Source of the DNA: Methylobacterium sp. C25
GTDB lineage: Bacteria; Pseudomonadota; Alphaproteobacteria; Rhizobiales; Beijerinckiaceae
Assembly (NCBI RefSeq): GCF_021352225.1
Contig: NZ_JAAUVI010000001.1
Coordinates: forward strand, 434,001 to 498,000
Reading direction: 5' to 3'
DNA length: 64,000 bases
The first letter of the stretch is position 1; the number at the start of each line of letters is the position of its first letter. The notes under the pieces were generated by a model, which saw only the letters and a list, made by a program, of their open reading frames with translations, did no database searches and was not told where the DNA came from. Below are positions 8,285 through 16,676 of the stretch, one piece after another. Both the position numbers and the translations under genes were made by a program.

Positions 8285-9343
8285 TCAAGCTGCCTGGGAG
8301 CTCGCCGGTCGGTCGCGGATCAGGGCGACGACATCCTCCCAGCGGGACACGAAGGCCGCGACACAGGCAGGGTCGAAATGCGTACCGGCTTGCTCCTCGA
8401 GGTGAGCACGCGCCGTTTCCGGCGACCAGGCCGGCTTGTAAACCCGAGCCGAAATCAGTGCATCGAACACGTCAGCTACGGCGACGATTCGGCCAGAGAG
8501 CGGGATCTCGTCGCCCTTGAGTCCCTGCGGATAGCCCTTCCCGTCCCAGCGCTCGTGATGCGTCAGAGCGATCTCCGAGGCGAGCTGGAGCAGGCGCGAC
8601 GGGCTGTCATGCAGCATGCGATAGCCGCGAAGCGCGTGCTGCTTCATCTCCTCGCGCTCGGCATCGGTCAGGGGGCCGGGCTTCAGCAGGATGCCGTCGG
8701 GAATGCCGATCTTACCGATGTCGTGCATGGTGGAGGCAAGCGCGATGTCGTTGGCTTCGGCCTCCGACAGTCCCAGCCCCTCGGCAACCGCGATGGTGCA
8801 GCCGGCGACGCGCGTCAGGTGATCACCGGCCTGATCGTCCCGGAATTCGGCTGCCAGCATCAGCCGTCGGACGATCTCGCGCTCGCGAGCGGACACCTCC
8901 GCGACGGCACGTTCGACCTGCTCGTTCATGACCTGCGCCTGCCGGTCGCTGTCCCGGCGGGCGGCGGCGAGCTCGATCAGGGTCCTCAATCGGATCTGAA
9001 GATCCAGAGTGTCGACCGGCTTCAGCATGACGTCGGTCGCCCCTGCCTGGAGGGCAGCACGACGCTCGGTGCGGCCTTCGCCCGCGGTGACGATCAGAAT
9101 GGGAACATGCGCCAGGACCGGCACGGCGCGCAGCGATCGGGTGAGCGCGAAGGCGTCCACGACAGCATCGTGTTCGATCACGATCACGTCAGATGGCTGT
9201 ACGGACAGGTCGGCGAGCGCGGCATGGGCGCTCTCGATGACGCGCGTCGTGCAATCGAAGGCGCGCAACGCGAGGACGAGCTGGATCGGGGTCTTGGCCG
9301 CAACGACCGCCACGAGGGCGTTGCCAGTCTCCGCGCTCAGCAT
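8285..9343 (-). CDS. Receiver-like domain plus HD-GYP cyclic-di-GMP phosphodiesterase
   Basis: The start is ATG 9343 with AGGA 8 nt upstream; an upstream in-frame start at 9397 lacks an SD. 352 aa. Residues 8-130 form a CheY-like domain, but the usual phospho-acceptor region reads SDVIVIEHDAVV rather than LDxxMP, so it may not be phosphorylated normally; the distal KPVD lysine is kept. A coiled linker (about 130-170) leads to an intact HD-GYP domain: ASTMHDIGKIGIP and LTHHERWDGKGYPQGL, the GYP loop that binds c-di-GMP. Predicted role: hydrolysis of c-di-GMP in the cytoplasm. No partner kinase is adjacent. Confidence 0.88.
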   Translation of the reverse strand: MLSAETGNALVAVVAAKTPIQLVLALRAFDCTTRVIESAHAALADLSVQPSDVIVIEHDAVVDAFALTRSLRAVPVLAHVPILIVTAGEGRTERRAALQAGATDVMLKPVDTLDLQIRLRTLIELAAARRDSDRQAQVMNEQVERAVAEVSAREREIVRRLMLAAEFRDDQAGDHLTRVAGCTIAVAEGLGLSEAEANDIALASTMHDIGKIGIPDGILLKPGPLTDAEREEMKQHALRGYRMLHDSPSRLLQLASEIALTHHERWDGKGYPQGLKGDEIPLSGRIVAVADVFDALISARVYKPAWSPETARAHLEEQAGTHFDPACVAAFVSRWEDVVALIRDRPASSQAA

Positions 9344-9506
9344 ATCCCGGTTCCTGTCGGCCGATACCTGCCGAGCCGATGCCCGCCCGCATCGCAACGA
9401 CTGACGACATCTAGCCGAGAGCCGTTAACCGCAATTGAAGGCGCGCCAGTCGAGACGTTCCGGTCGTGCCAGTGCAGGCCGTTCGTCAGAGCAGCCTGCG
9501 TTGCGA

Positions 9507-9992
9507 TCAGCGGCGGCCGCTCGACCCGAAGCCTCCACCGCCCCGCGCGCCCTCATCGCCGGGCGGGATCTCGTCGACGACCTCGAATTCCGGCTGGGCG
9601 ACCCGCACCACGACGAGTTGGGCGATGCGGTCCCCGGGCTCGATCACGATCCGGGAGGCAGGCTGATCGGGCGCGGGTGTCGGATTGCGGTTCCAGGCCG
9701 AGATCAGCAACGGCCCCTCGTAGTCGGCATCGATTACACCGGTGCCGTTGCCGAGCACGAGCCCATCGCGGTGGCCGAGGCCGGAGCGCGGCAGCACGAA
9801 TCCGCACCACTCCGGATCGCGAATCATCACCGAGATACCAGACGGGATCAGAATGGCCGACGCCTGCGGCTCCAGAACCAGCGGCTCATCGAGGCAGGCA
9901 AAGAGGTCGAGCCCGGCGGAATGGGACGAGCCGCGGCGAGGGAAGCCCCAGGACGTGACACGCGGATCGAGCACACGGACGGCGATCCGCAT
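9507..9992 (-). CDS. dut: dUTP diphosphatase
   Basis: Hydrolyses dUTP to dUMP and PPi, limiting uracil in DNA and feeding thymidylate synthesis. From ATG 9992 it is 161 aa, the usual trimeric dUTPase size; the frame extends further upstream without conservation. The five motifs are in order: SAGLDLFA, LPRSGLGHRDGLVLGNGTG, the catalytic Asp region GVIDADYEGPL, GDRIAQLVV, and the glycine-rich tail RGGGGFGSSGR that closes over the substrate. It is divergent from the cupin gene. Confidence 0.93.
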   Translation of the reverse strand: MRIAVRVLDPRVTSWGFPRRGSSHSAGLDLFACLDEPLVLEPQASAILIPSGISVMIRDPEWCGFVLPRSGLGHRDGLVLGNGTGVIDADYEGPLLISAWNRNPTPAPDQPASRIVIEPGDRIAQLVVVRVAQPEFEVVDEIPPGDEGARGGGGFGSSGRR

Positions 9993-10168
9993 CACACCGC
10001 CGCAAGGTCGTGCGGAAACCCGGTCATCGTCATGGCCCATCTCTCCGTTCAGATGGGGTGCCGATAGCGGCCTCCGTCGCGTGCCACAACCGTGCACGGT
10101 CGACGGAATTGCACGGGCGGCCCTAACCTCCGCGCCGTATCGGCTCGTCACGAAACACGGAGCGGCCC

Positions 10169-10645
10169 ATGCCCAAGATCGATCTCGATGCTGTGCCCGT
10201 GCGCAAGGGCTCGGGCTATCCGGCCCCGTTCGACGTCCCCTGCGCCACCCGCATCCGGCGGCGTCTCGGGGATGCCGGCGGCCTGCGGGATTTCGGGATC
10301 AACCTGATGCGCTTGCCTCCCGGCGGATGGTCGAGCCAGCGTCACTGGCACAGCCACGAGGACGAGTTCGTCTATGTGGTCGAGGGGGAGTTGGTCCTCG
10401 TCGAGGATGGCGGCGAGATGCTTCTGCGGGCCGGCGATTGCGCTGCCTTCCCGAAAAACAGCGGCAACGGGCATCACATGATCAACCGCTCGTCGGCAGA
10501 GGCGGTCTATCTCGAAGTCGGCGCTCGCGACATGGATGATCTCACCACTTGCTCGGACATCGACATGAAGAGCGCCAACAAGGACGGACGCTTCGTGCGG
10601 AAGGACGGCACGCCGTATCCGTTACCGCAGGCGGCACGCAGCTGA
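10169..10645 (+). CDS. Single-domain cupin protein
   Basis: 158 aa with one cupin_2 barrel (about residues 40-115). The metal-site pattern RHWHSHEDEFVYVVEGE gives the His-x-His-x(4)-Glu set, and the second half has GDCAAFPKNSGNGHHMINRS with the later His. The C-terminal tail (FVRKDGTPYPL) is seen in cupins annotated as auxin-binding-like or sugar-handling proteins of proteobacteria. Substrate unknown. It begins a same-strand run with the DUF429 gene (12 bp gap) and the Nudix gene (12 bp gap), suggesting an operon. Confidence 0.8.
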   Translation: MPKIDLDAVPVRKGSGYPAPFDVPCATRIRRRLGDAGGLRDFGINLMRLPPGGWSSQRHWHSHEDEFVYVVEGELVLVEDGGEMLLRAGDCAAFPKNSGNGHHMINRSSAEAVYLEVGARDMDDLTTCSDIDMKSANKDGRFVRKDGTPYPLPQAARS

Positions 10646-10657
10646 CGGCGCAGCCCG

Positions 10658-11398
10658 ATGCCGTGCTGGATCGCCGGTCTCGACGGCTGCCGCGGCGCCT
10701 GGGCCGGCGTGTTGCTCGATCTCGACGCACCCGAGAGCTTCCGCGCCGAGCGCTTCACCACAGTCGCAGATCTGCTCGACGCGCCAGAGGCGCCGGCTGT
10801 CGTCGGCATCGATGTGCCGATCGGCTTGCCCGACAAGATGATCGGCAGCGGGCGGACGGCGGATCGAGCCGCGCGCGCGCTTCTCGGAGCGCAGCGTTCC
10901 AGTGTCTTCCCGGTGCCACCGCGATCGGCAGTCCATGCCCCGGACTACGAGACGGCCAAGGCGCTTTCACGCGCTCATTCCGATCCGCCTTTCGCGCCTT
11001 CGATCCAATGCTGGAATATCTTGCGCTACGTGAGGGAAGTCGATCGCCTTCTGCTCCAGCGACCGGAGTGCCGCAGACGCCTGCACGAGGTTCACCCGGA
11101 GGTGGCCTTCTTTCGCCTCAACGGCGACCGCCGGCTGCAGGCCGGCAAGAAGGGGCCTCACCGGCAGGAAGGCCTCGAAGATCGGCGAAGGCTCCTGATC
11201 GGCGCGGGTCTTCCCGAAGCTCTCGTGCGGTCGGATCCGCCACGAGGTGTAGGTCGGGACGATCATATCGATGCCATGGCGGCATTGATCGTTGCCCGAG
11301 ACATCGCCCTTGGACATGCATTGCCGCTCCCAGCGACGATCGAGCGGGATGCCTATGGCCTGCCCATCGTGATCTGGGCGCCGGGCGATCTTTCCTGA
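10658..11398 (+). CDS. DUF429 family protein (predicted RNase H-fold nuclease)
   Basis: 246 aa. The DUF429 motifs are clear: N-terminal AGLDGCRGAWAGV, the acidic VVGIDVPIGLPD, the VFPVPPR loop, HEVHPEVAF, and a C-terminal DDHIDAMAALIVARD. These acidic residues sit in an RNase H-like arrangement, so nuclease activity has been predicted for the family. I know of no settled biochemical function. Tight spacing with the cupin and Nudix genes suggests co-transcription. Confidence 0.82.
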   Translation: MPCWIAGLDGCRGAWAGVLLDLDAPESFRAERFTTVADLLDAPEAPAVVGIDVPIGLPDKMIGSGRTADRAARALLGAQRSSVFPVPPRSAVHAPDYETAKALSRAHSDPPFAPSIQCWNILRYVREVDRLLLQRPECRRRLHEVHPEVAFFRLNGDRRLQAGKKGPHRQEGLEDRRRLLIGAGLPEALVRSDPPRGVGRDDHIDAMAALIVARDIALGHALPLPATIERDAYGLPIVIWAPGDLS

Positions 11399-11410
11399 TA
11401 GGGCTCGACC

Positions 11411-11926
11411 ATGACCTCCGACTCCCCGCTTGCCATCCGCCATATCGCGCGCGCCCTCGTGTTCGATCCGGCCGACCGCCTTCTGCTGATCGAATACAAG
11501 GCGGTCCGGCCGGCGCCCTCGAACCCGGATTCGAAGAATTTCTGGTTCATGCCGGGCGGCGGGTTGGAGCCGGGCGAGAGCCACGAGGAGGCCTGCCGGC
11601 GCGAGCTCGGCGAGGAGATCGGCGTCCACGATGTCGTGCTCGGTCCCCAAGTCGCGCTCTGCGACGGCCCCTTCCTGCTGTTCGACAAGTCCCGCGACGC
11701 CCGCGAGCGCTATTTTCTCGTTCGCCTGCCCGACGACTGCGTCGACACCAGCCGCCTCGCCGAGACGGAGGACAATCCGGTAGTGGGCACGCGCTGGTGG
11801 CCGCTCGACGAACTCGCCGCGACCGATCTCCGTGTCGAGCCGGCCGGCCTCGTCGATCTCGCGCGCCGGATCGTGCGGGGCGACGTGCCCGTCACGCCAA
11901 CGGTCTTGCACTGGCACGGAGCCTGA
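11411..11926 (+). CDS. Nudix hydrolase
   Basis: 171 aa. A complete Nudix box (G-x5-E-x7-REUxEExGU) begins at GGGLEPGESHEEACRREL and continues to GEEIGV; its glutamates bind the metal that activates pyrophosphate hydrolysis. Substrates of the family range from oxidised dNTPs to NDP-sugars and cannot be assigned. It is third in a tight run of cupin, DUF429 and Nudix; together with the nearby divergent dut this hints at nucleotide-pool cleaning, which is an inference only. Confidence 0.9.
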   Translation: MTSDSPLAIRHIARALVFDPADRLLLIEYKAVRPAPSNPDSKNFWFMPGGGLEPGESHEEACRRELGEEIGVHDVVLGPQVALCDGPFLLFDKSRDARERYFLVRLPDDCVDTSRLAETEDNPVVGTRWWPLDELAATDLRVEPAGLVDLARRIVRGDVPVTPTVLHWHGA

Positions 11927-11984
11927 GTGATCTCTCGTGCCGTGATCGGCTCAAATTCAAGAAAGCCGAGAGGAGAGAGCGACG

Positions 11985-12668
11985 ATGTTTCCGGCCGTAC
12001 TGACCGAAGGATACCGCAGCTTCCTGGGCGAGCGTCTCCCCCAGGAGAGAAAGAAATACCAGCGCCTCGCCGAGGGCCAGGATCCGGACGTTCTGCTGAT
12101 CGGATGCTGCGACAGTCGGGTCGCCCCCGAAGTGATCTTCGATGTCGGCCCCGGCGAGATCTTCACGATCCGCAACGTCGCCAACATCGTTCCCCCCTTT
12201 GAGGAAGGCGGCGGGTATCACGGCACGTCTTCCGCGATCGAGTTCGCCGTCCAGGGACTGAACGTGAAGCACATCGTCGTCCTGGGGCACGCCACCTGCG
12301 GTGGCATCAAGGCCTACGCGAAAGGTGCAAAACCGCTTTCGCCGGGAGACTTCATCGGCAAGTGGGTCAGCCTCGTCGAACCGGCCGCCAAGGCTCTCGA
12401 AGCCCGAGGGGATTCCGCCGACGCGCCGGATTACCTCACGCGCCTGGAATTCGCCTCGATCGCCCAGAGCCTGGAAAACCTTCTGACCTTCGGCTTCGTG
12501 CGCGAGCGGGTCGAGCGCGGTGATCTGCACCTGCACGGGGCCCATTTCGGGATCGAGAAGGGCGAGTTGCTGATCCGCAATCCAGGGACCGGCGAGTTTC
12601 AGTCCGTCGTGGAGCGCGACGGCAAGAGCTTGAGACCATCGGCGTTGATCGGCTGCTCGGAGCCCTGA
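11985..12668 (+). CDS. Beta-class carbonic anhydrase
   Basis: 227 aa. Interconverts CO2 and bicarbonate. The zinc ligands are in GCCDSRVAPE (Cys, with the Asp-Arg dyad) and VLGHATCGGIKAYA (His and Cys). The start is ATG 11985 with GAGAGGAGAG upstream. It is 58 bp after the Nudix gene and could be co-transcribed or independent. Bicarbonate supply is relevant to the cyanase encoded later in the window, since cyanase uses bicarbonate, but the two loci are 45 kb apart. Confidence 0.93.
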   Translation: MFPAVLTEGYRSFLGERLPQERKKYQRLAEGQDPDVLLIGCCDSRVAPEVIFDVGPGEIFTIRNVANIVPPFEEGGGYHGTSSAIEFAVQGLNVKHIVVLGHATCGGIKAYAKGAKPLSPGDFIGKWVSLVEPAAKALEARGDSADAPDYLTRLEFASIAQSLENLLTFGFVRERVERGDLHLHGAHFGIEKGELLIRNPGTGEFQSVVERDGKSLRPSALIGCSEP

Positions 12669-12679
12669 CGGGGCTGAAT

Positions 12680-12716
12680 GACCGGGCCTGATCAGGGATG
12701 GTCAGGCCGCCCGGTC
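12680..12716. terminator. Long inverted repeat after carbonic anhydrase
   Basis: GACCGGG (12680-12686) pairs with CCCGGTC (12710-12716), and an inner CCTGA/TCAGG stem extends it. No T-run is obvious. It sits between the carbonic anhydrase stop and the convergent small ORF, overlapping that ORF's end. Confidence 0.4.
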
Positions 12717-12947
12717 GTCGGCGCGTTGAGCCAGATCCTTGCTGAGTTCGAGCAAGGTCATGTCCAAGAGCACCTTCAGGCGGAAGGGTGCGTTGGAGGG
12801 CAGCCGCTTTTTCGCGTTGCGGCAAAGTTCAATGACCGACTCGATCTTCTGTCTTTCTTTTGTATCCAGAATAACCTCCTCGGCTTCTTTCGCATTCGAT
12901 ATGATGCGATAGTTTTGACAAACGCATTCATCATGCAGAACGATCAA
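12702..12947 (-). CDS. Hypothetical protein, 81 aa
   Basis: Apparent start TTG 12947 in an A/T-rich stretch with only a weak SD (aaag). The peptide is charged and helical (KEAEEVILDTKERQKIESVIELCRN is split by two Cys-containing segments) and looks like a small regulatory or anti-sigma-sized protein. No family is recognised. Composition is A/T-richer than its neighbours, which suggests transfer or a strain-specific gene. The non-ATG start keeps confidence low. Confidence 0.4.
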   Translation of the reverse strand: MIVLHDECVCQNYRIISNAKEAEEVILDTKERQKIESVIELCRNAKKRLPSNAPFRLKVLLDMTLLELSKDLAQRADDRAA

Positions 12948-13308
12948 ATTCTTTAATTTTATTTTGCGATCTGTTCAAAACATTAACGCAAGTTTACTCA
13001 GCCCCGTCTTTCAACGGTAGCCGGCAGCCTTGAGCGGTCCGAAAATTCTAGAAACATTCTCTGCCGCTGCCAAGTCATGCATGAAATACTCGCATATGCA
13101 CATGTCCCGTCGTCGCGATTAAAAAGGAAGCATTCCCGATCATCCTCGCATGGGAGCAGCGCTCGCCATTTGCCGAAGACATGAAGACGCACCACAGTTC
13201 TGAAGAGCCGTCGGTCTAAGAGAAAAATGTCGACGAGGCGGGCTCTCGCGTTTCCCCGCGTGCGAAACCGATCTAGCGTCTGCGACGTCTTACGGAGGGT
13301 TTCGCGTC
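12948..13308. other. Gene-poor A/T-rich spacer before the universal stress gene
   Basis: No convincing gene. An open frame on the minus strand (12998-13318) lacks an SD and coding character. Promoter elements for the TTG-started universal stress protein should lie here; none can be assigned by eye. Confidence 0.4.
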
Positions 13309-14172
13309 TTGAAGACACTGCTGGTTCCGATCGCCTTGCATGATGCGCTGCCCTCGGTCTTCGAGACGGCGCTTCTCGTCTCCCAGCGCTTCGGCAGCAT
13401 GATCGAGGGCGTGTCGCTGCGGCCGGCCCTCGCGGAATACGTGCCCGTCGACATGGTCGGCGGCATGACCTGGCTGAGAGACGAAGAAGCCGACCGGGCC
13501 GAGGCCGAATCCGCAGGCCAGCGCTTCGTCGCCTTCATGGAGGCTGCGGGATTGCCGCGTCGCGATCCCGTCGGCTCTTGCGCGCCCGAAGTCGCGGTGA
13601 GCGCAGGCCCCCGCTTTCGGTGGCGGACCGATGCGCCGCCCGGTGACGCCTTCCTGGGTCAATATGCCCGTCTGTTCGCGGCCACCATCGTCGGCAGGCC
13701 CGGCACTGACGACGCCGCGCCGCGCATGACCACCGTCGAGACAGCCCTGTTCGAGAGCGGCCGTCCGATCCTGCTGGCGCCGCCTCGGCCGCCTTCGTCA
13801 CTCGGCGAGACGATCATCGTCGCCTGGAACGGCTCGACAGAGACCGCCCGCGCCGTGGCTTTCGCGATGCCGTTCCTGCGCCGCGCCCGGCGCGTCATGG
13901 TGCTCAGCGCCGAGGGCGGCATGGTACCCGGTCCCAGTGCCGAGGAGGTCGCCCGCTCATTGGCCTGCGAAGGAATCGAGGCGTCTCACAAGGCACTGCC
14001 CGCCGGCCGTCTCACCCCGGGCGAAGTGTTTCTCGACGAGGCCGCGAATTTCGGCTGCGACTTGCTGATCAAGGGTGCCTACACGCAGAGCCGGCTGCGC
14101 CAGATGATCTTCGGTGGTCCGACCAGTCACATCCTGTCGCACGCCCAGATCCCTGTACTGATGGCCCATTGA
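13309..14172 (+). CDS. Universal stress protein family, tandem UspA-like
   Basis: The start is TTG 13309, preceded by a strong GGAGGG at 13294-13299 with 9 nt spacing; it gives the conserved MKTLLVPIAL opening. 287 aa with two Usp-like halves. The second half (about 160-287) carries ETIIVAWNGSTETARAV and the nucleotide-binding-type loop GGPTSHILSHAQIPVL near the end; the first half is degenerate. Usp proteins are cytoplasmic and linked to stress survival; the ligand is not known. Confidence 0.88.
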   Translation: MKTLLVPIALHDALPSVFETALLVSQRFGSMIEGVSLRPALAEYVPVDMVGGMTWLRDEEADRAEAESAGQRFVAFMEAAGLPRRDPVGSCAPEVAVSAGPRFRWRTDAPPGDAFLGQYARLFAATIVGRPGTDDAAPRMTTVETALFESGRPILLAPPRPPSSLGETIIVAWNGSTETARAVAFAMPFLRRARRVMVLSAEGGMVPGPSAEEVARSLACEGIEASHKALPAGRLTPGEVFLDEAANFGCDLLIKGAYTQSRLRQMIFGGPTSHILSHAQIPVLMAH

Positions 14173-14274
14173 GGGTGGACACCGCCCCCCAGGGGCTTGG
14201 CATGCTTCCCGCGTGTGGCAGCCCCGCGATTGCAAATGGCCCGCGAGCCATCTAAAGTCCTGATAGGACTGAAC

Positions 14275-14291
14275 TTTTTAAGTATTCTAAA
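14275..14291. promoter_or_regulatory. Candidate Irr/ICE-like iron-response box upstream of bfd-bfr
   Basis: The sequence TTTTTAAGTATTCTAAA resembles the A/T-rich inverted-repeat iron-control element bound by Irr in rhizobia and relatives (TTTAGAA-type arm opposite TTCTAAA). It lies about 120 bp before bfd in an A/T-rich patch that contrasts with its surroundings. One arm (TTCTAAA) matches well and the other poorly, so this is a candidate only. Confidence 0.35.
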
Positions 14292-14410
14292 CTGCAATCG
14301 GGGCCTTGCATCGGCTCGGAATCGCCACGAAGTCGAAGCATCTCGGCACGAGGCATTCCCGGCGGGCACGACTCGATCGGCCCCCATTCGACGAGCCCGC
14401 GACCAAACGC

Positions 14411-14686
14411 ATGATCGTCTGTTCCTGTAACATCCTCTCGGATGGCCAAGTCCGGGGCTGTATCACGCCGGGTCCCGGCTGCCCGCGAACGCCCGCCCAG
14501 GTCTATGCCTGTCTCGGATGCAGCGCGAAATGCGGTCGCTGCGCCCGCACGATCCGCTCCATCATGCAGACGGCTTTGATGGAAGCGGGCGGCGATGCAC
14601 ACGCCTCCTGCGCCACGAGTTGCTCCACCCCTTGCAGTTTGGGACAATTCCAAACTACAGAGGACCTCGAAGAGGTCGCAGCCTAG
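14411..14686 (+). CDS. bfd: Bacterioferritin-associated ferredoxin (BFD-like [2Fe-2S])
   Basis: 91 aa from ATG 14411. The BFD [2Fe-2S] ligands are seen as MIVCSC at the start and CGRC at 41-44. BFD delivers electrons to bacterioferritin to release stored iron. This copy is longer than the usual 60-70 aa and has extra cysteines: C17, C24, C34, C37, and a C-terminal CATSCSTPC (67-75). It is 50 bp upstream of bfr on the same strand. Confidence 0.88.
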   Translation: MIVCSCNILSDGQVRGCITPGPGCPRTPAQVYACLGCSAKCGRCARTIRSIMQTALMEAGGDAHASCATSCSTPCSLGQFQTTEDLEEVAA

Positions 14687-14736
14687 ACGTTTCGTCGCGC
14701 CAGCTACGACCCTCGCATACGAGAGGAGAGTAGCGA

Positions 14737-15234
14737 ATGAAGGGCGATGCCAAGGTCGTCGAGTATCTCAACCGAGGCCTGCGCAGCGAGCTGACCGCCG
14801 TAAGCCAGTACTGGCTTCATTTCCGTATGCTCAACGACTGGGGCTACGTCGAGCTCGCCAAGTTCTGGCGCAAAGAGTCGATCGAGGAGATGAACCACGC
14901 GGATAAGTTCATCGACCGGATCCTGTTCCTCGACGGCTTCCCGAACCTCCAGGAGCTCGATCCGCTGCGGATCGGCCAGAACGTTCAAGAGATCATCGAG
15001 TGCGATCTCGCTGCCGAGAACGAAGCACGGGCGCTCTACCTCGAAGCCGCGAAGTACTGCGAGTCGATCAACGACCGTGTCTCGAAGAACCTCTTCGAGC
15101 ATCTCGCCGAGGATGAGGAAGGCCATATCGACTTCCTCGAGACCCAACTCGACCTGATTGGCCAGATCGGCCTGCCGCTCTACGCGCAGAAGCATGTGGG
15201 CGGCCTCGAGCAGATCCAGCCCGAGAAGGACTGA
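14737..15234 (+). CDS. bfr: Bacterioferritin
   Basis: 165 aa, four-helix ferritin-like protein that stores iron as a 24-mer. Ferroxidase ligands are in place (E18, E51, H54 and the later E/H in the CDLAAENEA and EDEEGHIDFLE helices), and Met52 for haem binding is present. The SD is GAGAGGAG shortly before ATG 14737. Pairing with bfd is the standard arrangement. Iron control through the candidate Irr box upstream is plausible. Confidence 0.96.
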   Translation: MKGDAKVVEYLNRGLRSELTAVSQYWLHFRMLNDWGYVELAKFWRKESIEEMNHADKFIDRILFLDGFPNLQELDPLRIGQNVQEIIECDLAAENEARALYLEAAKYCESINDRVSKNLFEHLAEDEEGHIDFLETQLDLIGQIGLPLYAQKHVGGLEQIQPEKD

Positions 15235-15252
15235 CATCGCGCAAGAGGTCGA

Positions 15253-15279
15253 GCCGCGGCGGTTGAAGGCAGCCGCGGC
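15253..15279 (+). terminator. GC-rich inverted repeat after bfr
   Basis: GCCGCGGC occurs at 15253-15260 and again at 15272-15279; as it is self-complementary, the copies can form a stem with an 11 nt loop. No T-run follows, so terminator function is uncertain. Confidence 0.35.
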
Positions 15280-15422
15280 CGGCCTTGCGATGGGGAAGCG
15301 ACCGGCGCCGTCCGCCCGTAGCGTGATCGGCAACGGTATGCGACATCAGGCGGAGAGAATGCCTCGCGGGCTGACAGGCTCGACTGGACGGCATACCGCC
15401 TGTTTCCCACGAGCGAGTCCCG

Positions 15423-16535
15423 TTGAGTAAGCGCAGGTCCACACCACGCCGGGCATCCGAAACTCCCCTGGAGGATATCGGCGAGGCGCTTACACCGAAC
15501 CCGCTGCTCAAGCCCGAGCAACGCTCGGACGACATCGACCAGTCGATCCGGCCCTTGAGCCTGTCCGAATTCATCGGGCAGCGGGCGGGCCGCGCTCAGC
15601 TCAAATTGGCGATCGACTCGGCAAAGTCGCGCAAGGATGCCCTCGATCACGTGTTGTTCGTTGGGCCGCCAGGCCTCGGCAAGACGACGCTCGCGCAGAT
15701 CGTGGCGCGCGAGCTCGGCGTCAACTTCCGCTCGACCTCCGGCCCGGTCATCGCAAAGGCCGGCGATCTCGCCGCGCAGCTCACCAATCTCGAAGAGGGT
15801 GACGTCCTCTTCATCGACGAGATCCATCGCCTCAATCCGGCGGTGGAAGAGATCCTCTATCCGGCCATGGAGGACTATCAGCTCGACCTCATCATCGGTG
15901 AGGGGCCTGCCGCCCGCTCGGTGAAGATCGAACTGCCGAAATTCACCCTCGTCGGCGCCACCACCCGCGCCGGACTGCTGACCACGCCGCTGCGCGACCG
16001 CTTCGGCATCCCGATCCGGCTCGAATTCTACGATATCGACGAGTTGGAGCAGATCGTCGCCCGCGGCGCGCGAGTGCTCGGCCTGCCCATGGCGGCGGAG
16101 GGCGCCAACGAGATCGCCAAGCGTGCCCGTGGGACACCGCGCATCGCCGGTCGGCTGCTACGCCGGGTGCGCGACTTCGCCGTGGTCTCCGAAGCGGAGA
16201 GCGTGACGCGCGCCGTTGCCGACCGCGCCCTCAAGCTGCTCGACGTCGACCCGGCCGGACTCGACGTGATGGACCGCAAGTATCTGACGATGATCGCGAC
16301 CTCCTTTGGCGGCGGCCCCGTCGGCATCGAAACCATCGCCGCCGCCCTCTCCGAGCCACGCGACGCCATCGAGGACATCATCGAGCCCTACCTGATCCAG
16401 AAGGGCTTCGTGCAACGCACGCCCCGCGGGCGGGTGCTCACGGCCCATTCCTTCCGGCATCTCGGGCTGGCCGAACCGAAGCGCGATCCCGGCACACAGT
16501 TCGGCCTGTTCGGCGGCGACGACCCGAACGACTGA
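15423..16535 (+). CDS. ruvB: Holliday junction branch migration ATPase RuvB
   Basis: 370 aa from TTG 15423, slightly longer than the usual 335-350 because of a basic N-terminus (SKRRSTPRR). Walker A is [12 protein letters not shown], Walker B is FIDEIHR, followed by sensor 1 [11 protein letters not shown] and the RuvB-specific C-terminal winged helix ([18 protein letters not shown]). RuvB drives branch migration of recombination intermediates with RuvA. Neither ruvA nor ruvC is adjacent, whereas they usually lie upstream. The SD is weak and the exact start uncertain. Confidence 0.93.
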   Translation: MSKRRSTPRRASETPLEDIGEALTPNPLLKPEQRSDDIDQSIRPLSLSEFIGQRAGRAQLKLAIDSAKSRKDALDHVLFVGPPGLGKTTLAQIVARELGVNFRSTSGPVIAKAGDLAAQLTNLEEGDVLFIDEIHRLNPAVEEILYPAMEDYQLDLIIGEGPAARSVKIELPKFTLVGATTRAGLLTTPLRDRFGIPIRLEFYDIDELEQIVARGARVLGLPMAAEGANEIAKRARGTPRIAGRLLRRVRDFAVVSEAESVTRAVADRALKLLDVDPAGLDVMDRKYLTMIATSFGGGPVGIETIAAALSEPRDAIEDIIEPYLIQKGFVQRTPRGRVLTAHSFRHLGLAEPKRDPGTQFGLFGGDDPND

Positions 16536-16676
16536 ACGGCGTCGAGGCCGCTCGACGCGATGCAGCCCATCGACGGCACTGCCAGCCACGCCGCCGACAG
16601 CGAGACACGGCGCCTCGCGGTTACGTCGCGCGATCGTAGCGCCGAACGGTCGGATCGGCCGAGTGAGAGCTGACCT

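Noticed and set aside
12998..13318. 106-codon minus-strand frame before the universal stress gene
   Set aside because: Overlaps the promoter and SD of the TTG-started stress gene and lacks coding character.
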